Shown: positions 11,204 to 21,900 of the stretch, in pieces | How positions within the stretch are numbered: position 1 is the first letter of the stretch | Layout: each line of letters opens with the position of its first letter | From: Actinomortierella ambigua | Lineage: Eukaryota; Mortierellomycota; Mortierellomycetes; Mortierellales; Mortierellaceae | Assembly (NCBI GenBank): GCA_016098155.1 | Contig: JAAAJB010000228.1 | Coordinates: forward strand, 1-51,841 | Reading direction: 5' to 3' | Length of the DNA stretch: 51,841 bases | Notes under the pieces: model-generated | What the model saw: the letters and a program-made list of their open reading frames with translations, nothing else | Database searches by the model: none | What the model was told of the DNA's origin: nothing | Program-made: the position numbers and the translations under genes

Positions 11204-12969
11204 TCAACAAGGACAATAGTGCGAGAAGCGGAAAAAAGAAAATGAGGATGAAAAAGACGATTAGCCGGACATAGTCCTCCAAAACTGTTTTGCTGCTGTT
11301 GCTGGTAGTTTCTCCCCCCCCCCTTTTTTGGCACCTCCTCCTTGTTTTCTTCATGCTGAGGTAGCGACCCCATGGGCGCAAGAACACGCAAAGGCGCTCC
11401 AAAAAGGGAATCGCAGTAGGTATGAACAACCTTGGCTGTTCTCCTTTTTTTACTTTTCTGAATAGACTGTGTGAGGTGCTTTCTCGTTTTTTTTCTTTTC
11501 CCCTCCCCTTTCTTCCTTAAGCGATACGTCAGATGGGTAGTAGATCCATTGTGCCCATGCTCACTCTCCTCTCTGCTTTTTTTGTGTGATTTTTTTTTTT
11601 GGGTATTCTTCTGAATAGAAAACGGGCCAATTGCTCATCTTTTTTCCCTTCCTCCGTGGTGCTGATGTGGCGAAAATAGCAGTCCATCAGGTGAAGATGG
11701 AGTGGCGGATGGGTAGGAGTGGATAGGAAGAAGGAAGAGGAAGAGGAGGAGGAGCGGGAACCAGGAGTATGGAATAACACCAAATTTTAAGAACAATGCA
11801 CCACAGCATTGCCAGGTCAGGGCAGCAAGGGACAAATGTTGCCCATTGTGGATCTGGCTTTAAAAAAAAAATCCGAGTCGCGCCCTGCGTCCACGCGAAT
11901 GGGTCAAGGGGGGAGGAGGGGATGGAGGCTGACGAGCAGGGGCGCATGCGTCTTGTATCAATACCAGAGACTGGGCTGAGAGAAGTGTGGGGTCCGAGAC
12001 AGAGGACGGGGGAGGGAAGAGCGGAAAGAAGAGGGAGAGAGGAAGGAAGAAAGGAAGGAATGGAAATGTAGAAATATAAAAAGGCAATGGAGGAAATGAA
12101 GAGACTCGCGGGTAAAAGAATGCACCGGCAAAAAAGCCCGAGTGGAGAACCGAAAGAAGGCAGGACAGGAGGCAGGAACAGAGGGACACAGTGCGCAAGC
12201 GAGTGCCATGTGTATGTGTGTGTGTGTGTATGTGTGTATGTGTGTGTAAAAGAGTGTGTGTCTTTCAAGGTGTGAATGAGGGTAATTGTGTCTGTGCATG
12301 CAATTTAGAAGGAAAAAGGTAGCATGCATTCGTCCATGCAGCGACATTCACTCTCCCCTTCCTCTCCTCCAACCCCTATGACCACCCACCTCGAGGGGGG
12401 TCAGGGGCAGGAGGGGCAGGGGTCGGGAAGTTGGCTGATCATCAAAAGGTGGAAAAGATACCCCAGGTATCTCTCTTGCCTACCCAGGAACGCACCCAAT
12501 CCACCGCACCGCATACTGCCCCTGCCCTCTTCATCGTGGCGCCTCGGGTCGAGGTCTGACTCCCCCCTCTCTCCCGTTGCAGCTACCAAGTGGTAAAAGT
12601 ACCCTCGAACCAACATGCATGCCACCACGACTCTCTCTTTCTCTCTCTCTCCGCTTGTTTTGTTTGCCTCCACCAAAGGTCAGACACGCAAATGTTGCAT
12701 GATTGGTCGATGGATGGTCAAAGAAAACAAAGGAAAACAACAGAGCCGTGAGGCCGGCAACCATGCATCCGCGACCTTGCATCCGTGACACCTCGGTTGG
12801 ACAGATGGGGGTGAGGTCTGCATGGTGCGAAAAGAAGTGTGCTGGGGGAGGGGAGAAGAAGAGGTTGGATACAAAGGGGGGAGGAAACAAATGGTAGCCT
12901 TCAAAGACCTTTTTCAGGGACACACACAAGACAATCTTGCAACACACATAGTAATACATACACAACAAC
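11204..12969. other. Intergenic region probably holding the 5' exon of the LRR gene
   Basis: The start exon of the minus-strand LRR gene should lie here. A candidate is around 11394-11300 (MGSLPQHEENKEE before a GTGCCA donor), but phase cannot be proven. The rest is pyrimidine- and purine-rich, with a (GT)n microsatellite at about 12209-12262. Several short overlapping frames on both strands around 12400-12900 lack clear domain content and are not called. Confidence 0.4.
12209..12262. repeat. (GT)n microsatellite, interrupted
   Basis: TGTGTG repeat broken by occasional TA units, flanked by ordinary intergenic sequence. Comparable GT tracts occur near 29360-29410 and 31796-31817. Confidence 0.85.
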
Positions 12970-15034
12970 TCAAAACAAAAAAACGATCGTGTACACTCCG
13001 CCATGAACAAACTCCACCACCACAAACGATGTCATACCTTGACATGTTAACCTTTGTGCCTTTAGCCCTTTTGTTCTAGAAACCATGAATAATCCATACT
13101 CTGTTTCTTTTTGGTTTGTCCACCGTGGCGGAGAGAAAGAGAGAGGGAGGGTGGGAGGGTGGGAGAGCAAAAAGTGGGAATGCATTGCTGTGTTTTGCTT
13201 ATCCCTCTACTTTCGTCTTCTTGGTTCCTTACCTGATGTGGAAGTATCCGTGACGGAAACGGGGTCCTGATAGCACAGATAAGGCGGTTTCTCGGTGATG
13301 GCAGACGGCGAATCTACAGCGAGCAACGTAATCGAGGTGGTCCGTTCGTTTTGTTGATGGGCCGATTGTTATCGTGGATGGGACGTTGATGTCAGATCAA
13401 AAGGGATCACAAGCACACAGTCGAATGTGGTTCAAGGGGTGGTGGTGTTTGGAGGGAGGGGGGGTGAGGGTAGCAAACACGGAAAAGCGCGCCAAAGGGG
13501 AGGAAGAGTGGGGAGAGAACGAGTTTGATTAGCAGGTTTGAACCAGTAAGAGGAGAAGGGAAGGGATGTGAAGGGAAGAGAAGAGGAGAAGAGAAGAAAA
13601 AGAAAAGAAAACAACAAAAAAAAATGGGGGGAGTCTTGCCCAATGTACGACTGACTAAAGCAGGGTAGGGTCGGTGCATTAGGGTGTGCACTGCTGCAAG
13701 AGGATATGCTTCGTGGCTGCTGTTGTAAAGATATTTGTCACTCCTCCTCCTATCCTGTCCGTTCCCTTGCCCACCCATCCACTCATCCACCCCTCAGAAT
13801 GATGCCTGGAGAAAATGATGCCCAGGGTCATTGATGCCACCATGATGGTCGGCGCTTATTCCTCCAGACATGAAAAAAAAGTCCATGAATGACCTTGCTG
13901 CTTTTGTAGTGAGAGAGAGAGAGAGGAGAATAAGGGTACATAAGAGGAGGCTGAGAAGGATAAATATTGACGAAGAGGGAGAGGGAGGGAAGTAGCCCAC
14001 GAGTCGTTCTTGTTTTTCCCTTTTTTCCTTTTGGAAGATTGGGAGTTTGTTCGAGTGGTACAAGCAAAATAAAGAGAGAAATTCAATAGACCATTTTGAA
14101 CAGAATAGGCCCGTAATTCAAACAAAACAAACAGAGCAGAGGCCTTCTCTCTCTGATATTCTCTCTCGCTCTCTGTCTCGTCTGACAGACTGACAGGGTC
14201 ATGCACGCCCATAAGAGCTCGAGCAACTGCGGGTGCATGTTGGGGGAGAGAGAATGTAACGTGTCAAAAAGTCGGATTCTTCTGGGTAGACTAGAAGGGG
14301 GGGGGACATCTCCCCAGGACAGAAACATCAGCGCTGTGTGGAAAAAGGTCCTCTTTTGGAGCGACGCGCGAATGCAAAGACAAAAAAGTGGGTCTTTGAC
14401 TCTGTTCAGCTTGGGCCTCCCGCCACCCTTCGTTGACACTGACAAGGTGAGGTTGCGTTGCTGCCTCACCCCCCCCCCCCTTTTTTTGTTGTTGTTCTTC
14501 CTCCAAACCATGGGAATCAAATAAAGTATGTAAATTAGAGAGAAAAAAAAGGGGGGAGTAGTCGAGTCACAGATGACATCAAAAAAAAATGAACCCACCG
14601 GTATCCAAGGCCACCACTTGGGCCTGTTGTAGCGACGATTCATGTAAAGTCAAACATCTGGATGTTATCGTTGATCCCCCTGCCGCATTTGAATGAGACT
14701 GTCTTGATCGAGGTTGAGGTTCTGGCACAGGAACGGGCTGTTGGGTCGGGGTCTGTGGAGGGGAGTGAGGATGACTGGAGTGCTGTTGCTGTTGTTGTTG
14801 TTGTTTCGCGAGAGTGTGAACTGATGGTGCCGGGTGTGACTGGGGCTGTGGAACAGAAGATCTTGGACTGATGCTCTGGGCAATGCCATCCTCCTTGCCT
14901 TGGTGGGCGGCTGGATGGTCGTCGATCGGGAAAAAGGTAATCGTATCAATGCCCAGAGGCGAGTAGACCTGCGATTGCGAAGGGTGAACTGTCCAAGTCG
15001 ATTTGCGCGCCGTGGACGAGGTTGAAGACATCAC
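12970..15034 (-). CDS. Unrecognised three-exon protein
   Basis: Three exons join in phase: 15034-14599 (GTGGGT donor), 13313-13233 (TGTAG acceptor, GTAAGG donor), 13100-12970 (CAG acceptor, stop TGA), for 215 residues. The protein starts MMSSTSSTARKSTWTVHPSQ and continues SPLGIDTITFFPIDDH. A proline/glutamine/serine-rich linker with a poly-Q run follows, then the more ordered tail DSPSAITEKPPYLCYQDP and EYGLFMVSRTKGLKAQRL. The end is hydrophobic (FVVVEFVHGGVYTIVFLF). I do not recognise the family. The 1.29-kb intron 1 is long for this window. A GTATGA just after RLTCQ could be a further donor, so the last 25 residues are uncertain and the gene might extend further left. Confidence 0.5.
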
Positions 15035-16752
15035 AGGGTGGATGTAGATGATTCTATGCTGCTGTTTGGGTGGTTGAAGTGACTCTTTCTTTTTTTTATG
15101 GGTGAGGAGGATTTACCAAGAATTTAAAAAAGGTGTGCTGGGGAGAAGGGAGGGGGGAGAATGGTTCAAAGGAATCTGTGCTGTGGAGGATGGAGCACCA
15201 GACCAGCCAAACAACAAAGGGAAAAGAAAGACTGGAAGGTGCGAGAGACGCGCGAGGCAAAGGGGAGGGGTATTAATATGTTTTTTTGTGTGCCTGAGTG
15301 AGTGTGTATCTGTGTGTAGGGTTGTTATGTTGCCCTGTTGTCAAATAGAGAAAGACTAAAAGACTGAATGGTGTTTGGGATTGGCTTGATTTGACTGCAG
15401 AGCAGAATTTCTGCACGCCCGCCAAGCTTATTTGTTCTTTTTTGGTTTTAGTCTTTTTTACCTGGTATTGTGCAGACTGACAGCCTCGGAAACTGTGAGT
15501 GAGCTTGGGCTGGTTGGTTCTAATGAGCGCAGCAGTAAAATCAGAATGATGAGGATGGTCGTTGAGTAAACAAAATGCAAGTGCAAAGAGGACAGAACAC
15601 ACAAAGGAGGGACAGAAAGGAAGGGGAGAGGGTGAAAACCACACCGAGACGAGGGCGAGGTTGGGGCAGGGCCTTGTTGAGCAACACAATGACTTTATCA
15701 TCGACGAAGAGGGTGAAGGCACAGTACTGCTGTACGTACAGTACGGTAACAACAAACAAGAGAAGCATGAGAGGGGCCGACTCCATGGGTGAGCGAGCGT
15801 AGACTATTCGACCTGCACGCTCCTTCCTCCTCCTCCCCCCCCCCTCTCCATCCCTCTCAGCAAAACGAAAGAGCACTTGGGTTCGATGATTGCCAGCCAA
15901 CCATTGCACCCACACGTTCCGCACCTTGCATTTCGCGTGCAACCATCCCTCTTGGACATCCACGACAAAATAACATTATGGTTTCTGCTGTCATTTTTTT
16001 TCTCTACCCTTTTTGGTCCTCTCTGCACGCGAACCGACATCTCTCCTGCTCAACTTTTTTTTTTCTTTCTTCGTCGTCCTCTTCCCTGATCTTCTAAACA
16101 AAAAGGGGAGAGAGGGGCGAGGGCGACAATCCAGGGACAGACAGCAATGGAGGGCAGTGTCGGTGTTGCTTCTGATGAAGCGGGGGAGGAGGTGTCGATG
16201 GGGACCCACGAGAGCCAGGGAGAGTGGGATAAGAGACAAAGTCGATCGGTGGATTATCATCCTCCCCTTTCAGTTTCGGTCTCTCATGTTTGGAGCTTTC
16301 ATGTCCCAATCACCACCGAAAAGAACAATAATCATATAGTAACAAAAAAATCTGCAAAGTTGTCACCCAGGCATCATTCACCTTGAACGAATCACAGAGA
16401 GGTGGGGGTGGGGTGGGATAGAAAAGTGTTGGTTGCAGAAACCAAAAAAAAACAGTGAGGATAACAAATCTCTAGACGAGAAGTAGGGATGAGTAATGGA
16501 ACCAAAGAAGGAAGGGGAGAGAGAACCAAAGAAACAGAATGCCTTCGATGGACTCTTCAAAACTTGTCTGCCTCAACAAACAAAACATCTCCTTGACCAT
16601 CTTACCAAGGGGGGCTTGGACAAGTGGTCTAGTGGGTAGTGGTAACGACGATGATAATGACGATGGGCGATGATGACGATGATGTCGATGCCAGTTGAAA
16701 AGCAAAGGTTGAAAAGGTGGTGCAGCAACATTTCGCCCACTCCTCGTTTTAT
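15035..16752. other. Intergenic, no confident gene
   Basis: Polypurine and polypyrimidine runs dominate, with many short frames on both strands. A minus-strand stretch from about 15788 encodes a signal-peptide-like start (MESAPLMLLLFVVTVLYVQQ), and one from 16309 encodes a proline-rich run. Neither has consistent splice sites or recognisable domains, so neither is called. Confidence 0.4.
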
Positions 16753-17106
16753 TTATCCTATTTTGTCGAGCAAGTCTGCATCATCTGCAAGTCCCTCCTC
16801 CGTTGGGTTGTGAGCCTTGCGCCAGGATCGCCAGCAGTGCCCAAGCATGTTTTTTTTCTTGTCCAGAAAGTAATCGAGATAAACACACATGGGCAGACCA
16901 TGTTAGGAATGCTTGAGCATTCAGCCCGCCTTCGTCCCCCTCCCCTGACATTTTCCTTTGCCTCCCCATCCATCCGACCTACATACCGCCCCGCCCACTT
17001 CCGAAAATAACAGCGACATGCCCCATTCTCCATTTGGTTGAAAACTGGTCCAATAGGGCAGGTTTGCGTTTCTATCGGTCCGTACTTTGGAGGGCACCGC
17101 CCGCAT
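16753..17106 (-). CDS. Candidate two-exon micro-gene, unknown
   Basis: Exon 1 is 17106-16987: ATG in strong context (CACCATGCGG), reading through LPYWTSFQPNGEWGMSLLFS, then a perfect GTATGT donor in phase 0. Exon 2 is 16857-16753: acceptor ACAAG, which is the first AG after a CTAAC branch-like site, then MLGHCWRSWRKAHNPTEEGL and an end of LLDKIG-stop. The product would be 74 residues, polar and tryptophan-rich, with no known domain that I can name. A second exon-like segment lies at 17582-17457 on the same strand, so this may be the 3' part of a longer gene. Confidence 0.3.
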
Positions 17107-18101
17107 GGTGCATGAAATGTACCGTTTTGGTCACTAACAAGGTCGTATTTTTTTTTTTTTTTTTTTTTTTTTGACTAGGAAGGTGCCTGAAACTCAATCC
17201 TAGAAAAATCAGTACTATTTGGATGCAAAAGAGTTGACCATCCCTACCCTTGTCGCTCCCGAAGAAACGGAAAAAGCTTGTTGACAAGAAACAAAACATC
17301 TTGGACCCCCCACCATAGCCAAAATAGACAATTCTTACTGGGTTGGAGAGCAAATTCTGTCCAACGTTTTCTAACCCCCCCTCCCCTCCAACGTCCCCTT
17401 CCTCTGGAAATGGATTTTCTTTCGGAAATTTTTAGTGAGGTGGCTTGACTCCTTACCATGGGGGTTGCAGAGCCATCCGCAGGAATCAAGCCCCTCCAAT
17501 GGTGGAAGGGCTTTGTGTTCAAATGCAGCGAGAGTTTGTTATTTCGTCCCCTCTTTTTATTTTTCCTAATGGGCCATGTTCCCTATTGCGCATGGCTGGA
17601 CATTGCCTTCCTAGTTTGAACATTTGGTTTAAGAGCCATACGAGAAGAAGAAGAGTAAGACGAAGAAAGAAAGAAAGATGGACGCACACGCAAGAGTGTG
17701 TGTGTACGAGAGAAAGACAAAAGTGAGTGAGCGAGCAAGCGAGACGGTTGAATGCCCGACATACTCTTCCCATTCAAGATACTTTGGGCAACAACGAGTA
17801 AACGATACAGAGGCGGGGGGGGTGAAGGCAAAAAAGCGAAGCGAGACACCGGACCATCCCTTTTCCTGCCTCCTTTTCCCCCTTCCCCCTTCCCCCCATA
17901 CACATTCCACGCCGCTGTTCTTGTGGGCGTGAACCAAGAATATGTAAAGAAAAGCAAGTTCTAAATTGCTCTGTTGCCGGCGTGTGTTGTGCGTCGTGTG
18001 CCATGTGTAGGTCGTGTAGTAGAAGTAAACATGTGATCGGCCTCTTTGGGTAGCCTTGATGTTCCACCCACAACTGACAGGTCCAAAGGATAGATGATCA
18101 T
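17107..18101. other. Intergenic with T25 homopolymer and an exon-like segment
   Basis: A run of 25 T lies at 17148-17172. At 17582-17457 (minus) an ATAG acceptor opens a 42-codon frame (NKLSLHLNTKPFHHWRGLIP inside it) ending exactly at an ATG|GTAAGG donor. It could belong to either neighbouring micro-gene, but the phases could not be reconciled. Nothing else is supported. Confidence 0.4.
17148..17172. repeat. T25 homopolymer
   Basis: 25 consecutive T. Runs of nearly the same length occur as A at 206-230, 38852-38875 and 39850-39875. Confidence 0.95.
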
Positions 18102-18736
18102 TCAGCCCATCATGTCGGTCCGAGGTCGATCAAAGTTGGTAATCCCTGTTTTTTTTCCTACTTTCTCAAGAGATACAAAAAAAAACATCACTAAATGGTT
18201 TCAATAGACAATGGAGACTAAATGAGATGACCCCACACACACATACACGCACACATGTTGCCCTGTGCTCCATTGTTGTATGTTGTCGGCCTGGGTGCTT
18301 TGCAACTACGAAGGGGCTCGTGGCCATGCGATTCCAAAACGAAATGTATACATGCACACGAGATCTTCTTACTCTTCCCACTCGACTCAGCATTCTATCT
18401 ATGTGAGATGAGCTGAACGGGTAGGGTAGACAACAGTAGTCTAGTAGTACATACCTAACATAGTAGGGATTTTTTTTTCTCTTACTTTCACAAGAAAGAA
18501 ATCCCTCGTTCGAAGGTTCCATTCTGACCCAAACAGGATCTGACATAGAGAGAGAGAGAGAGAGAAGAGATGGGTCGTGCATAAAATACACTGCAATTGA
18601 CTTGGTCGTCCTGGGGCCACGTTCGTGTCCAAGTACACATAGTACATTCAGCACATACCTCTTCCTCCTCCTCTACAGCAGCCCCTTTTTGCGTACTTCC
18701 AAAACTCCAGAACTGCTGGAATCCATCAACTGTCAT
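18102..18736 (-). CDS. Candidate four-exon micro-gene, unknown
   Basis: Four small exons join in phase: 18736-18659 (MTVDGFQQFWSFGSTQKG then an acidic run, GTATGT donor), 18539-18486 (acceptor TCAG after a CT tract; ILFGSEWNLRTRDFFLVK, GTAAGA donor), 18394-18373 (GATAG acceptor, GTAAGA donor) and 18145-18102 (CAG acceptor, ending RPRTDMMG-stop). Total 65 residues. Introns are 119, 91 and 227 bp, normal for this genome. The gene starts 165 bp from the stop of the giant PH gene, in the same direction. I do not recognise the family. Exons 1-2 are the best supported; the last acceptor lacks a good pyrimidine tract. Confidence 0.4.
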
Positions 18737-18900
18737 GAAAATCTTTTTTCCTTTGACCTTTCCCCCCCCTCCCCCTAATTTTCAATTTCCAACAAAACAC
18801 TGATGTCAAACAATAAACTAACAGAAAATTATTTTTTATTTTACGAGTGTGTGTGTGTTGATAGGCTGATAGGGTTTATCTCCCACCTTTTTTTTTTTTT

Positions 18901-21900
18901 TCAAGGACGGCTAGAAGCCGTTCCTTGACGACGCGGTGACCGCGGTGGGATGGCCGGTGGGCTAGCCAAGCCCGAGGCGGTGGCTAACCTCGTCGGCGAC
19001 ATGGGTGGTATAGGTGGTGGCGTCGATACCGGTGGTGGCGATAATGGTACCAGTGGTGGCAAGGAGGTGGTAGTGGTGGTGGTGGTGGTGGTCGGCACAA
19101 CGACATCGACATTGGCGTTGGCGTCGTTCGTCACCACCACCATCGGGCTAAGCGACATCATGACACCACCCGCTTCAAGCTCCACGTCTTCAGAGGGCAG
19201 TACTGATGGTGGTAGAGGCTCCTCCACATCTTGAGCCTCCTCCTTCTCCTTCACCATGACCTCTCCTTCCTCTTCTTTTTCTTCTTCTTTCTCCTCCTCC
19301 TCGTCCTCCTGCTCATCCTGCTGCTGTGGCTGTTCGACCTCCTCGTCCTCCGACTCGCTCGCATGGCTCGTCTCGACCTGTGACAACGACGACGAGCCAA
19401 CACTAGCCATCGTCATCAACGGTGGCGGTGGCCGACCATTGAACGCCGCCGTGAACAGAGACAGCTTGCGCAGGCCATGATGCTCCATCATCGGCGTCAG
19501 CGGCGGCGAAAGCGCCGACGACAACGACGCCGACGACGAGTATCCACCGCAGCCCTCGCTCATCCTACGCGCTCCAAGATGGGTGGCGCTACGCTCACTA
19601 TGGCTGCTGCAGGCACTACCGCGACGCGACCCGTCGTCCTGTTGTCCTCCTCCTCCTCCTCGCTTGGCTTGGTAGGACCGCCGATGTCGCCGCTGTTGCT
19701 GCTGCTGTTGCTGCTGCTTCTGCCGCCGCCGTTGACGGTGGTGTTGTCGGTGAGAGCTAGAAGATGCACAAGAAGAAGACGAAGACCGACGTGTCGCACT
19801 GGTTGTGTCTCCTACTCCACAATGATCGTCGTCGTCGTCGTCGTCGTCGCTTAAATCCTCCTGTGATGACAAAATACAATCGGACCCGTCGTCATCCTGC
19901 GACGACCGGCCCTCCTCGTCATCCTCGCCTAGCAGGGTCGAGCACCCAGACCCTTTCCGGATAAAGGAGATGCGCTTCTGCTTGTCCAGACTATGCCGTC
20001 CGTTCCGTGTCCGTGGCCGAGGCTGTGGTTGTGGCTGTGGCTCGTCCGTCGAGAATTGCCCACGGCCTGATGATGCACCCATCGAGCCCTCCTTCGCCTG
20101 CTCCTCTTCATGCTCATGGTCACCTTCGTCCTCCTCCTCCTCATCATCATCATCATCATCCTCCTCCTCCTCTTCTTTTTCTTCCTCATCCTCTTCCTCG
20201 CCTCTCGTCTCACCATCCCGACGACCCTGATCCAGAGGACTCATCCCTGGCCTGGGTGCAGGGAACTGGTACGCGTTCATCCTGGTCGGTGAATACAGCA
20301 CAATCGGCCGTGTCTCCATCAATTGCTGCCGTGCAGAAGGCGACAACGGCGGCGGCGGTAGTGGTAGTGGTGATGGCAAAGACAAGGCCGGGGTCAGCGT
20401 CAAGTCTGGGAATTGGTATGGAACGCCCCCCGTATGAGTCTTTGTGCCAAACGTCGGCGTGAAGTGCATCTGGTTGCTGCCGCTGCTGCTGTTGCTGCTA
20501 TTGCTTCGACCGCCTGACAGCGTCATCGTCAGCGGCGGACGGCTCGAACCGTGGTGGTGATAATGCTGAAGGTAGCTACTGCTGCTGCTGCCCCCGGCCC
20601 CTGTCTCCGAACCGGCCCGGGCGCGCATCAGACCACCACCACCACCACCACCAGCAGGCATTCCACCGCCCATCGCCCCGATCAAGGCATGATGATGGTC
20701 GGGCACTGGAGGCACGGGCGGCACATTCGAGCTGTGATGGTCCATAAACACTCGGGTGGTGGTGCTGCTGCTTCCGGCACTCGATCGTCGATCGGTGAAG
20801 GGTGAAAGCGGTTGTTGATGATGCATCGACCCAGAGGCGCTGCTACTGCCCGTTCCTGTCCGGCGAAGCGTGCTCGTAGGCGAAGGGTCCGTCGTTATGG
20901 ATGAGGGTGAGGCCGGTGTGCCAAAGGTCTTGGAGGTCTCGACCGTCGAGATCGACGAAGGCGTCAGGGCTGGCGACATGGATGATGAATGCGAGCCCTG
21001 TGATACTGCTGGTGAGAGGGCATCGTTTTGACCGATTTGGCAAAAGTAGCTGAGGACATGCTCGCCGCTATGGACGCCCGTCATATCGGCCGCTAGAGTA
21101 AGATGGAGAAAAAAAAGGGGGGAAGAAAGAAGGGAGGGAGGAGGGATAAAACAAACAAAAATCATCAGGTAAGTGAACTGCAGACACTCATACATTGTTG
21201 TGGTCGAGGAGGAGGTCTTGCCTCGACATGGATAGATGTTAATAAAAAAAAAAGAGACATACCACCACGGCTGTAAGCGGATCCAGGCATATGAGGCTCG
21301 GTACCATGCGGATGATACTGCTGGTGGAAATGGTGGTGTGGATGCGGGTGTTGGTGCTGAAACTGGTGGGGTTGATGGTGGAGAGGCGGGCGAACAGGCG
21401 ACGATGGTTGGCCAGACTGGTTGCCATAGTGGTCAGGCCCTTGGACTGTTGGCACGTCCTGCTGTCGCCGCTTAGGAGGAGGCAGCGACCGCATTTTGTA
21501 ATCGGAAGAAGGCACAACAGAGGATGATTGTCGCATCTCGCCTTCGCCGAATCGCATCGAGGGGCTGTGATGGTGCTGGTGCTGGTGTTGATGTTGATGC
21601 TCGTGCGGACTAAAATAGTCACCGCCTTGTGGACGTGCGCGTGCATCAGGAGACGATCCACTTGTTCCTGCTGTGAACGATTGTGAGCGTGATCCTGGAG
21701 GTAGGCGTGGCCCTGTTGGTAGCTGGGGCGGGATGGAGGGCATCCATGGGGCAGAGGAAGAGGGTGACGCAGGGACGACCGGTGTCGTGTGAGTTCCACC
21801 GTTGCTTGGTCCTGCACTCACAGGCACGTTGTTGTTCAAAATGCCAGAAACGCGTGGTCCTTGTGGGGTGGCCGGTGTTGCAGCAACATCGACAAGCGAC

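Noticed and set aside
15541..15963. 140-codon minus frame with a signal-peptide-like stretch
   Set aside because: No conserved features; the surrounding polypurine runs inflate frame length and the ATG choice is arbitrary.
16450..16735. Minus-strand frame with GTAAGA donor reading a His/Ile-rich peptide
   Set aside because: The sequence is a CATCAT-type low-complexity tract, and the only continuing splice would need a 30-bp intron.
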